DNA of 64,000 bases from positions 1 to 64,000 of the forward strand of contig JAJDAL010000015.1 in the NCBI GenBank assembly GCA_029261875.1, written 5' to 3'. A program made the position numbers and the translations under genes. Below, one piece after another: positions 48,758-57,285 of the stretch; position 1 is the first letter of the stretch; each line of letters begins with the position of its first letter. Under the pieces are notes generated by a model. The model ran no database searches, had not been told where the DNA came from, and worked only from the letters and a program-made list of their open reading frames with translations. Origin of the DNA: Deltaproteobacteria bacterium (GTDB lineage: Bacteria > Myxococcota_A > UBA9160 > JAJDAL01).

Positions 48758-49413
48758 TCAAATTCCTCGTGGCTGCGGGCTTCCTCGCCATGAACTTCTA
48801 CGCCTACCACTTCTTTGCCACCGAAGAAGTGCGCCCGTCGCGCGCTCCCTTCCTCGTATTCCCGGCGGAGATCGACGGTTGGAAGTGCCCCGAGTTCCAG
48901 ACCATGGACGAGAAGACGGAAAAGAACCTCGGCGTAACCGATTACCTGCTCTGCAATTACGAAAACCGAGAACGCCAGGCCTACGGCAACGTCTACATCG
49001 GCTACCACGCTTCCCAGGTCCGGAAGGAAGGCGGCGGGTCCGGTGAGAATTCCATCCACCCTCCGAAGCACTGCCTGCCGGGTTCCGGCTGGGACATCAT
49101 CGAAGCCGACACGAGGCCCCTGGACCTGCCGGGCTTTCCCCCGAACGCCAAGGTCAATCGCTTCGTGATCGCCAAGGGCGAGATGCGCAGCTTGGTCTAC
49201 TACTGGTACCAGTCGCGCGGCCAGGTGATCGCCGAGGATTGGGAAAAGATCGTCCGCATGTTCTGGGACCGGGCGACACGACGTCGCACGGACGGCTCCC
49301 TGGTCCGCTTCACCGTGCCGATCCTGCGCGGCGAAGTGGAAGAGGCCGAGGCCAATTTCCGAAGTTTGGCATCCGGGGTCGTGCCCAAGCTCGCCGACTA
49401 CGTACCGGAATAG
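48754..49413 (+). CDS. EpsI family exosortase-associated protein
   Basis: A 219-aa protein of the EpsI family, which is either fused to or encoded next to exosortases in EPS loci. One N-terminal membrane anchor (~3-20) is followed by a periplasmic domain with the conserved IHPPKHCLPGSGW motif (His102, Cys107). The exact role is unknown; mutants in this family lack EPS. The GTG start overlaps the exosortase stop by 4 bp. The following glycosyltransferase begins 3 bp after its stop. Confidence 0.92.
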   Translation: MIKFLVAAGFLAMNFYAYHFFATEEVRPSRAPFLVFPAEIDGWKCPEFQTMDEKTEKNLGVTDYLLCNYENRERQAYGNVYIGYHASQVRKEGGGSGENSIHPPKHCLPGSGWDIIEADTRPLDLPGFPPNAKVNRFVIAKGEMRSLVYYWYQSRGQVIAEDWEKIVRMFWDRATRRRTDGSLVRFTVPILRGEVEEAEANFRSLASGVVPKLADYVPE

Positions 49414-49416
49414 CCC

Positions 49417-50646
49417 ATGCGCATACTCTTCATCGGCCACTACTTCCCGCCGGAAGTAAACGCACCGGCAAACCGAACCCACGAACACGCGCGCGAATGG
49501 GTCCGCCAGGGTCACCAGGTAACGGTGATCACCGGCGTTCCCAATCATCCCCACGGTCAACTGGCACCCGGCTACGAGAATCGCCTGATCCAGGAAGAAA
49601 CCATGGATGGGATCCGCGTGATCCGCACCTGGATGTACCTGACCGCCAACGCGGGCTTCTTCCGGCGCATCGCGAACTTCGTCCTGTTCGGCTTGGCCGC
49701 GGTGCTCGCATCCCTGCGCGTCGAGAAACCCGACGTGGTCGTCTCGACGACGCCGCAGTTCTTTGCGGGCCTGGCGGGCGCCATCGCGGCGCGCATCAAG
49801 GGCGTTCCGTTCGTTCTCGAAGTGCGCGACCTGTGGCCCGAATCCATCGTGCAGCTCGGTCAGCTTCGCAACGAGCGCATCATCGCCCTGCTCGAAACCA
49901 TCGAGTCCTGGCTGTACCGCAGTGCCGACGGGATCGTGGTCAACACGCGCTCGTTCATCGACCACATCCTGCGCCGGGGCGTCGATCGCGACCGCATCGA
50001 ACTCGTCTACAACGGCATCGATCAGGATCTCTTCTACCCGCGACCGAAGGACCCGGAACTCCTGGCCCGGCACGGCCTCGAGAACCGCTTCGTGGTGGCC
50101 TACATCGGCACGCTGGGGCTCGCCCACGGGCTCGAAACCGTCCTCGATACCGCCGAGCAAATGCGCGACCAGTCGGACGTGGCGTTCGCGTTGATCGGAG
50201 ACGGTGCGGACCGAGCTCGCCTGGAAGAGGAAATTCGCGAACGCAAACTCGAAAACGTTTCGCTGTTGGGTCTCCAGCCGCGCGACACGATCCCGGCTTG
50301 GATCGCTTCCGTCGACGTGTCCCTCGTCATGCTGCGCGACCTGCCGGTCTTCGAAACCGTGATTCCCTCCAAGACCTTCGAGTTTCTGGCCGAGGAATGC
50401 CCGGTCATCGTCGCCGCCAAGGGAGAAATCCGCCGCATGGTGGACGAAGCCAAAGCGGGATTCACCATCGACCCCGGTAACCCCGCGCAATTGGCCGAGG
50501 CGATTCGCGAAATTCGCGCTCATCCGAGCGATGCCGCCGCGCGCGCACGCGCCGGACGCAACTGGGTGGAACAGGACTTCGTGCGCTCGGAGTTGGCGAA
50601 ACGCATGTCGCGCTTTCTGGAACGCTTCGCGGGAGGGTCCAACTGA
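49417..50646 (+). CDS. GT4-family glycosyltransferase (WbuB-like)
   Basis: Retaining glycosyltransferase with a GT-B fold, 409 aa. The N-terminal domain starts MRILFIGHYFPPEVNAPANR and contains LEVRDLWPESIVQLG, a pattern shared with WbuB-type fucosamine and related transferases. The C-terminal donor domain has VYNGIDQDLFYPR, YIGTLGLAHGLE and the ETVIPSKTFEFLA motif. It is probably cytoplasmic, adding a sugar to the undecaprenyl-linked EPS repeat unit. Its stop TGA is overlapped by the CTG start of the next gene. Confidence 0.9.
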   Translation: MRILFIGHYFPPEVNAPANRTHEHAREWVRQGHQVTVITGVPNHPHGQLAPGYENRLIQEETMDGIRVIRTWMYLTANAGFFRRIANFVLFGLAAVLASLRVEKPDVVVSTTPQFFAGLAGAIAARIKGVPFVLEVRDLWPESIVQLGQLRNERIIALLETIESWLYRSADGIVVNTRSFIDHILRRGVDRDRIELVYNGIDQDLFYPRPKDPELLARHGLENRFVVAYIGTLGLAHGLETVLDTAEQMRDQSDVAFALIGDGADRARLEEEIRERKLENVSLLGLQPRDTIPAWIASVDVSLVMLRDLPVFETVIPSKTFEFLAEECPVIVAAKGEIRRMVDEAKAGFTIDPGNPAQLAEAIREIRAHPSDAAARARAGRNWVEQDFVRSELAKRMSRFLERFAGGSN

Positions 50647-52028
50647 GTCGGCTCTACGCGAGCCTTCCGATCTTTGCCCAGAATCTCGCCTGCACCTGGG
50701 CGGGTTTTCGGCGGGCGCGGCAGCGCTTCGGGGGACACTTCCACCGCACGCTCACCCAATGGGAGGCCACCGTGCTCGCCCCTCGGGAAGAGCTACACGC
50801 GTTGCAGCGCGCGCGCCTCGACTCTCTCGTGGAACGCGCCCGAACCCATGTCCCCCATTACCGAGACCTTCCCCCGCATTCCGAGGCGCACGATCCCCTC
50901 GAGGCCATGACCGCCACGCTGGCGCAGATTCCCGTGCTCGAAAAATCCGCGTATCGCGAAAACCCGGAATCCTTCATCGCGGCCGACATTCCAAAACGCG
51001 AGCTCCTGCGCGGCAAGACGAGCGGGACGACGGGTACCGCGTTGCCCCTCTGGTACACCCGCGAGACCCTGGCCGAAGAGTACGCCGCGGTCTGGCGCCT
51101 GCGCCGCACGAGCGGCGTCGGTTTGCGCGACCCCTACATCAGTTTCGGCGGACAGCTCGTCGTCCCCTTCGAACAGAGCGAGCCCCCCTTCTGGCGCACG
51201 AATCACCACGGCGGGCAGACGCTCTTCTCGCTCTACCACATGGCGCCCCGCTTCCTGCCCGCCTACGTCGACGCCATCCATGCATCCCCGGCGCGCTACG
51301 CCGTAGGGTATCCCTCGTCGCTTCACCTCATTGCGCGCGCACTGCTCGCGGCGGGCCGGCCGCTACCACGCGGGCAAATGGCGGCGATCTTCACGTCGTC
51401 GGAATCTCTGTTGGCCTTCCACCGCGAAACCATCGAGGAGGCGTTTCAAGCCCCGGTGCGGGACCGCTACGGGACGAGCGAGTTCTCGGTCTCCATGACG
51501 GGCTGCCCGGAGAACCATCTCCACCTGGATATGGAGTTCGGCATCGTCGAGATCGAAGCCGTAGAAGAAACCGAGCAATTCGTACGCGGCCCCATGTTGG
51601 TGACCGGCCTCGCCACCCACGCCACGCCGTTTCTCCGCTACCGGATTGGCGATTCGGCGACGCGCTTGAAGCATCCCTGCCCGTGTGGACGCCCGGGCGA
51701 CGTGTTTGCGGACGTCGACGGTCGCATCGAAGATTACGTCGTGACTCCCGACGGACGCCGCATCGGTCGCCTCGACCACATCTTCAAGGAACAGCGAGAC
51801 GTCGCCGAAGCGCAGATCCTCCAGGAAAACCCTGAGAGCCTCGAGGTGCGGGTGGTCCCGCGCGCGAGCTACGGGCCCGAGGCGGAACGCCAGCTGCGCG
51901 AGGAAATCCGCGCTCGACTGGGAGATTCGATCCGGGTGGAGCTGCGAATCGTCGATACGATTGCCAGGGAACCCAACGGAAAGTTTCGAGCCGTGAAATC
52001 GACAGTGAAATTCGGGGAAAACCCTTGA
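50643..52028 (+). CDS. phenylacetate-CoA ligase (PaaK/CapK)-like adenylating enzyme
   Basis: A 461-aa adenylate-forming protein of the PaaK/CapK group, often found in polysaccharide loci and thought to activate a carboxylic acid for transfer. Motifs are LRGKTSGTTGTALPLW (P-loop), DRYGTSEFSVS and FLRYRIGD, plus a C-terminal EPNGKFRAVKS with the catalytic Lys. The first ATG/GTG/TTG in frame is the GTG at 50772. The 43 codons before it encode LPIFAQNLACTWAGF and onward, which reads as the normal N-terminus of this family. A CTG at 50643, 5 nt after GGGAGGG and overlapping the previous stop as CTGA, is therefore the likely start. Confidence 0.85.
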   Translation: MSRLYASLPIFAQNLACTWAGFRRARQRFGGHFHRTLTQWEATVLAPREELHALQRARLDSLVERARTHVPHYRDLPPHSEAHDPLEAMTATLAQIPVLEKSAYRENPESFIAADIPKRELLRGKTSGTTGTALPLWYTRETLAEEYAAVWRLRRTSGVGLRDPYISFGGQLVVPFEQSEPPFWRTNHHGGQTLFSLYHMAPRFLPAYVDAIHASPARYAVGYPSSLHLIARALLAAGRPLPRGQMAAIFTSSESLLAFHRETIEEAFQAPVRDRYGTSEFSVSMTGCPENHLHLDMEFGIVEIEAVEETEQFVRGPMLVTGLATHATPFLRYRIGDSATRLKHPCPCGRPGDVFADVDGRIEDYVVTPDGRRIGRLDHIFKEQRDVAEAQILQENPESLEVRVVPRASYGPEAERQLREEIRARLGDSIRVELRIVDTIAREPNGKFRAVKSTVKFGENP

Positions 52029-53506
52029 TCCGCGTCGGACTCGCACGAACCGAGCCCCGCTACGCGGGACTGCGCGCCCCCTACGGGCCGGGCAAAGTCT
52101 ATCCGGAGCTTTCGCCCCTACTGGGCGAAGCCGCGGGCAGCGGTCCGCCGAACTCCGCGTACGCGGCGGTTCGGGCCGCATTGTTCGCAATGGGTCTCGA
52201 CCGGGAACGTTTTGGGACCGAAGCGTGGAATCCCCTGGGCGAATTGGTGGAACGCGGACGCAATGCGGTTCTGAAGCCCAACTTCATTCGCCACTGGAAC
52301 CCGCAAAGCGAAGGCAGCGTGGAATCCGTCATCACGCACGGATCGATCGTGCGGGCGGTGGCGGACTACGCATTTCTGGCCGTGGGCCCCGAGGGTTCAG
52401 TCACCGTCGCCGAAGCGCCCCAACAGGACTGTGATTTCGAAGAGATCCGCAAGATCGCAGGCCTCGATTCGATCGTCGAATTCTACGAGCAAACCCTGGG
52501 GCGCGAATTGCGGGTGATCGACCTGCGCCGCGAGGCCGTCACCTTTCAGGACGGCATCATCGTCTCGCGCCAGGCGTTGCCGGGCGACCCCGCGGGCTAT
52601 CGCGCCGTCGACCTCGGACGTCAAAGCTTCTTCGAGAAATCGGGACTCGACCCGGATCGCTTTCGCGGCGCGGACTACGACCCGTCCGTCACCGCCGAAC
52701 ACCACTCCGGGGGACGCAACGAATACCTGCTTTCGGAAACCGTCCTGTCGGCGGACCTGGTCATCAACCTGCCCAAGTTGAAGACCCACAAGAAGACCGG
52801 CGTCACCCTCGCCATCAAGAACCTGGTGGGAATCAACGGCGACAAGAATTGGTTGCCCCATCACTCGGTGGGGTCCGTGGCCGAAGGGGGCGATGAATTC
52901 CCCGACCAGAAGACCATCGACCGCTGGCGCAGCCGCGCCACGGAGATCGCACGTCCGCTGCTCAAACGGGGCCTCTTCACCCAGCTGTTTCGGTTTGCCC
53001 GGCGCGTGGAATCCGCGACCCGCGGCGAAGATTTCATCCGCAGCGGAAACTGGCACGGGAACCAGACCACCTGGCGCATGTGCCTCGATTTGAATCGCTG
53101 CCTGTATTACAGCGATCGCGACGGTCTTCATCTGGATGCGGGCGCACCGGTGCGCAAGGTTTTGACGGTACTCGATGGAATCGTTGCGGGAGAAGGCGAA
53201 GGGCCGCTTTCGCCCCACAACGTACCGCTCGGCGCAGTGCTAGCCTCTTGCGATCCCATCGCCCTCGATCTGGCGGCGATTCGTTTGATGGGATTCGACG
53301 AGCGCAAAATTTCGAAAGTCTGGGAGGCCATGAGCGACACCGGGCCGCGCATCACCGAAGTCCGCAATACGAGCGATGTGGCCGTCGGGCTCGTTGCGAG
53401 CGATGATTGCGCCCTGCGCGACGTCAGCTTGGATGAGGTCCACGCCGAGCGCGTGTTCGTCCCCCACCTGGGCTGGCAGAATCACATCGAGCGGGAAACG
53501 CGATGA
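52025..53506 (+). CDS. DUF362 domain protein
   Basis: A 493-aa cytoplasmic protein of the DUF362 family. The family signature appears as AVLKPNFIRHWNPQ, VITHGSIVRAVADY, VINLPKLKTHKKTGVTLAIKN and an aspartate-rich ending near ASCDPIALDLAA. The CxxCxxC iron-sulfur motif found in some DUF362 proteins is absent. Function is unknown; DUF362 genes recur in polysaccharide clusters. The start is TTG at 52025 (GGGGAAAA upstream), overlapping the previous stop as TTGA. Both neighbours are linked by 4-bp overlaps, implying a functional module. Confidence 0.85.
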   Translation: MIRVGLARTEPRYAGLRAPYGPGKVYPELSPLLGEAAGSGPPNSAYAAVRAALFAMGLDRERFGTEAWNPLGELVERGRNAVLKPNFIRHWNPQSEGSVESVITHGSIVRAVADYAFLAVGPEGSVTVAEAPQQDCDFEEIRKIAGLDSIVEFYEQTLGRELRVIDLRREAVTFQDGIIVSRQALPGDPAGYRAVDLGRQSFFEKSGLDPDRFRGADYDPSVTAEHHSGGRNEYLLSETVLSADLVINLPKLKTHKKTGVTLAIKNLVGINGDKNWLPHHSVGSVAEGGDEFPDQKTIDRWRSRATEIARPLLKRGLFTQLFRFARRVESATRGEDFIRSGNWHGNQTTWRMCLDLNRCLYYSDRDGLHLDAGAPVRKVLTVLDGIVAGEGEGPLSPHNVPLGAVLASCDPIALDLAAIRLMGFDERKISKVWEAMSDTGPRITEVRNTSDVAVGLVASDDCALRDVSLDEVHAERVFVPHLGWQNHIERETR

Positions 53507-55650
53507 AGCAGATCCTACAGAACGCCAAGAGCGGCGAGCTCAAGCTGGTCGACGTTCCCGTCCCCGCGCCGGCACCCGGCCAGATTCTGATTCGCAACAG
53601 CTTTTCCGTCGTGTCGCCCGGCACCGAAAAACTCTCCATGGACTTCGCGCGCAAGTCCCTGTTCAGCAAGGCCAAGAGCCGTCCGGATCTGGTCAAACAG
53701 GTCGTGCGCAAACTGCGGCAGGAAGGCCCGATCGCCACGTTCCGAACGGTCTCGGACCGCCTCGATGCCCCGCAACCGCTGGGGTATTCCTGCGCGGGCA
53801 TCGTGGAAGAACTCGGCGCCGGCGTCATGGGGTTTTCCGTGGGCGACCTGGTCGCATGCGGCGGCGCGGGTTATGCGAACCACGCGGAATGGGTCGTCGT
53901 TCCCGAAAATCTCGTTACGCGGGTTCCCGACGGCGTGGCGGCGAGCGATGCCGCCTTCGCGACCCTGGGCGCCATCGCGCTGCAGGGCGTTCGAATTGCC
54001 GCCCCCACGCTGGGCGAAGTGGCGGTCGTGATCGGCTTGGGTCTGATCGGCCAGCTCACGGTCCAGCTCCTGCGCAGCAACGGATGTCGCGTGCTCGCCA
54101 TCGACGTGGCGCCGGAACGCATCAAGCAAGCCAAGGACCAGGGCGCCGAATGGGTGTGCACGCCGGACACGGTTCCGCCGGGTTGGGCCGAGACCGCCAC
54201 CGAGGGATACGGCGCCGACTTTGCGGTCATCACCGCCTCCGCTTCGGATTCGACGCCGATCCAGCTGGCCGCGGAATTGTGTCGTTTGCGGGGACGCGCG
54301 GTCGTCGTGGGCGCCATGCCGATGGAGCTCGACCGGCGCACCTTCTACGAAAAAGAACTCGAATTGCGCATGAGCACGTCCTACGGACCGGGCCGCTACG
54401 ATCGCTCCTACGAAGAAGTCGGGCTCGATTACCCGCTCCCCTATGTGCGATGGACCGAGAACCGCAACCTGCGCGCGTTCCTCGACCTGGTCGCCAGCGG
54501 CAACGTTCAACCGCAACAGCTCGACGCGGAAGTGGTTCCCTTCGAGCGCGGGGAAGAGATCTACGAGCAACTCGGAAAAGGCGAGCGCCGTAGCCTCGCG
54601 GTGGTGTTCCAATACCGCGAGGACGCCCCCCTCGAGCGCACCGCGCCCCGCAACGGCGGCTCCGCCAAAGCCAAGGAAGGGTCCGTGGGCGTGGGGTTCA
54701 TCGGCGCCGGCAACTACGCCAAAGGCGTGCTGCTGCCTTGTCTCACCAGCTGCAAGCAGGCCGAAGCTTTGAGTCTCGTGACCAGCACCGGCGCATCCGC
54801 CCAGCGCACCGCGGAACGCTTCGAGTTCAGCGAATACGGCACGGACCCGGAGGTCTTGTTCACCAACCCGGACATCGACCTGGTCTTCATCGCCACCCGC
54901 CACGACAGCCACGCGGAACTCGCCATCCGCGCACTGCAGGCGGGCAAAGCGGTCTGGCTCGAAAAGCCCATCGGACTCACTCCCGAAGACGTGGATCGCG
55001 TGATCGAAACCGCGCGCGAAACCGCGGGCTTCCTGGCGGTGGGGTACAACCGGCGTTTCTCGAGCCACGCGGTGGCGATTCGCCGCGCCTTCGACGAACG
55101 CCAGACTCCGCTTTCGATCCAATACAGCATCGCCGCGGGGCCCCTGCCGAAAAACAGTTGGGTCGATGATCCGCAGGTTGGCGGCGGCCGCATCGTGGGC
55201 GAGGCCTGCCATTTCGTCGACCTGTGCAGCTTCCTGGTCGGCGCACCTCCGACGTCGGTGTACGGGCGCACGTCCCAGCGCGAACGCGGCTCCGACGACA
55301 CCACCATCGCGATGCTGGGCTTTCCCGACGGATCGACCGCGTCCTTGCAATACATGGCGGGTGCGGCTTCCGAACTCCCGAAGGAACGCTTCGAAGTCTC
55401 CGCCGATGGGCGCTCGGCCCTGTGCGAAAATTTCCGCAACACGCGTTTCCTCGCGGTGCCGAGCACGCGGGATATCGGCGGCGTCAACCAGGACAAAGGC
55501 CAGGCTACCGGGATCGCGTCGGTGGTCGAAGCCGTTCGATTGGGCGCGCCCTCGCCCTTCCCACTGGCCGAGCTCCGCGCCGTATCGCGCGCCACCTTTG
55601 GCATCCTCGATTCCGCCCGATCCGGCAAGCCGATCCGCCTCGACGATTAG
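53503..55650 (+). CDS. two-domain oxidoreductase (MDR + Gfo/Idh/MocA)
   Basis: A 715-aa fusion. Residues ~1-370 form a medium-chain dehydrogenase/reductase (VVIGLGLIGQLTVQLL Rossmann motif, GYSCAGIVEELGAGV). Residues ~390-715 form a Gfo/Idh/MocA oxidoreductase (VGVGFIGAGNYAKG, LEKPIGLT with the catalytic Lys, GGGRIVGEACHFVDL). The fusion is a known type in EPS and glycan loci and probably carries out paired redox steps on a nucleotide sugar or glycan residue. The substrate is unknown. The ATG overlaps the DUF362 stop by 4 bp. Confidence 0.88.
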   Translation: MKQILQNAKSGELKLVDVPVPAPAPGQILIRNSFSVVSPGTEKLSMDFARKSLFSKAKSRPDLVKQVVRKLRQEGPIATFRTVSDRLDAPQPLGYSCAGIVEELGAGVMGFSVGDLVACGGAGYANHAEWVVVPENLVTRVPDGVAASDAAFATLGAIALQGVRIAAPTLGEVAVVIGLGLIGQLTVQLLRSNGCRVLAIDVAPERIKQAKDQGAEWVCTPDTVPPGWAETATEGYGADFAVITASASDSTPIQLAAELCRLRGRAVVVGAMPMELDRRTFYEKELELRMSTSYGPGRYDRSYEEVGLDYPLPYVRWTENRNLRAFLDLVASGNVQPQQLDAEVVPFERGEEIYEQLGKGERRSLAVVFQYREDAPLERTAPRNGGSAKAKEGSVGVGFIGAGNYAKGVLLPCLTSCKQAEALSLVTSTGASAQRTAERFEFSEYGTDPEVLFTNPDIDLVFIATRHDSHAELAIRALQAGKAVWLEKPIGLTPEDVDRVIETARETAGFLAVGYNRRFSSHAVAIRRAFDERQTPLSIQYSIAAGPLPKNSWVDDPQVGGGRIVGEACHFVDLCSFLVGAPPTSVYGRTSQRERGSDDTTIAMLGFPDGSTASLQYMAGAASELPKERFEVSADGRSALCENFRNTRFLAVPSTRDIGGVNQDKGQATGIASVVEAVRLGAPSPFPLAELRAVSRATFGILDSARSGKPIRLDD

Positions 55651-55653
55651 ACC

Positions 55654-57285
55654 GTGCGCCCCGGCACCGGACCCGACACGCCGAACCCGTTTCTCTTCGC
55701 CTTGCTCGCCTGTTTGTTCGCAACGGGTGTCGCGCGCGCGGACGCTTCCTCGGCCGGCAACCCGTGCAAGAAAGACTATCCGCTTCCCGTCGCCGCCCAT
55801 TGGACCGCCGACGGGCGCTGGCAGCCCAAGGGCACCGTTCCCCGTTGGCAATTGCAGCAGATCGACGCCGGCCACCACTGGCTGCTGAGCTTTCCCATCG
55901 GCCGCTTTCAACAGACCTGGGACGAGGCCGAAGAAGCCTTCTACCGCCCCGCCATCGACGAGGCGCGCAAGCGAAAACTTCCGATTGCCATCTTGACCAC
56001 CCAATGGGATCGCGTCCTGTACGAAAACGCGCCGTGGAAAGATGCGCAGGGTTCCGAAAGTGCCCTCGAAATCGACGCCGCGGGCAACCCGCTCCCCAAG
56101 GTCAGTCCCTTTGGCGCCGTTGCGCCCTTCGCCGAAGCCGGCGCCGCCTGGGCCCAGACACCGGTTCTGAAACGTCTTCGCGAACTCTACCCGGATCCGC
56201 CCTACGTTCTGATCGTCAGCAACAATGAACCCAAGCGACTCAAGATCCAGGAGATCCCGGACAGCATTCGGTTCCAACGTCAGTTCGGCACCACCACCTC
56301 CGAAGATTTTCAGCGCCGCGCGGCCGGCGACGGCTACATCGAACGCTACAAGGCCATGGTCGAAGGCCTGCGTTCGGCGCTCGGCAGTTGGCGGGAACGC
56401 GCCACCCTCATCGGCTGGGGTGGGACCAACGTTCGGATGGGCGGCGGGCAATGGAAGAACCGCAACCTCCCCCTCGGCGGACTGCCGGTGCCCGGGCGCT
56501 TGAACATCACGCCCTTCATTTGGGATGGGATCTCGGCGCGCTATTACGTGGTGAATTTCCGCGCGAACCAGGGCGAGGACTACACCCTGCGGAGCCCCAA
56601 TGCCGAGGTGATGAACCTTCCGTTGGAGGTCGAGTTCGCCTGCGAACAACGCGACCGCTATTTCCTGGAGCTGTCCACCTGGTTCGACCCGGTTTTCGTC
56701 GAGCGCATCGCGCAGGAAAACGCCGCCATCCCGCCCCCACAACGCTACGCCGGCGCGGTCCAATGGGGGATGTGGATCGCGCGCCCGCGCGTCGTTCGCG
56801 AGTTCAGCTACGGCCGCTTGACGCTACCCGAATACCAACCCTTCCTGGAAACCGTCATGGAAGCCGTGGACCAGGTCCACCGCGACCCCGACCTCGCGTC
56901 GTTCTGGCGTGCCAGCGAACTCGTCCGCAACCCGAAACGCCGGCACCCGATCGCCAAGAACATTCCAGCGCAGTATCACGCCGCGCGCCGTTGGGCGAAT
57001 CTCGACACGAACCTGGATCCCCCGGAACCGTGGAGCTACACCACGGAGCTACCGGTCTGGGCCCTCGCCCGACGCCAGGGCGTCGTGGGGTCCCGTCGCT
57101 GGTTGATCTACGCGCAATCCCCGCGCCACCTGCGCAAGGAAGTGCGACTGGCGCTGCCGGGTTTCGGCGAAGTTCCCGCCATCGCGACGCCGTCGGGCTG
57201 TTTCTACATCGCAGAAGAGAAAACCCACCGCGTTCGTCCGCTCGCAGCGAACGGAGCGGGCTGCGGGAATCAGAGCCCCCGGTAG
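55654..57285 (+). CDS. exported protein of unknown function
   Basis: A 543-aa protein starting with GTG 3 bp after the oxidoreductase stop, with a signal peptide (FLFALLACLFATGVARA). The rest is a soluble domain rich in Trp, Tyr and charged residues, with segments such as QTWDEAEEAFYRPAID, ILTTQWDR, LIVSNNEPKR and WGGTNVRMGGGQWKNRN. The pattern recalls TIM-barrel glycosidases, with an Asn-Asn-Glu stretch at ~187-190 that could hold an acid residue, but I cannot assign a family. Its place at the end of the EPS string suggests a polysaccharide-processing enzyme. Its 3' end overlaps the convergent glycosyltransferase by 16 bp. Confidence 0.7.
   Translation: MRPGTGPDTPNPFLFALLACLFATGVARADASSAGNPCKKDYPLPVAAHWTADGRWQPKGTVPRWQLQQIDAGHHWLLSFPIGRFQQTWDEAEEAFYRPAIDEARKRKLPIAILTTQWDRVLYENAPWKDAQGSESALEIDAAGNPLPKVSPFGAVAPFAEAGAAWAQTPVLKRLRELYPDPPYVLIVSNNEPKRLKIQEIPDSIRFQRQFGTTTSEDFQRRAAGDGYIERYKAMVEGLRSALGSWRERATLIGWGGTNVRMGGGQWKNRNLPLGGLPVPGRLNITPFIWDGISARYYVVNFRANQGEDYTLRSPNAEVMNLPLEVEFACEQRDRYFLELSTWFDPVFVERIAQENAAIPPPQRYAGAVQWGMWIARPRVVREFSYGRLTLPEYQPFLETVMEAVDQVHRDPDLASFWRASELVRNPKRRHPIAKNIPAQYHAARRWANLDTNLDPPEPWSYTTELPVWALARRQGVVGSRRWLIYAQSPRHLRKEVRLALPGFGEVPAIATPSGCFYIAEEKTHRVRPLAANGAGCGNQSPR

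Noticed and set aside
53515-56763. Minus-strand open frame of 1082 codons opposite the two-domain oxidoreductase and exported protein
   Set aside because: It crosses two well-supported plus-strand genes and shows no protein-family motif.
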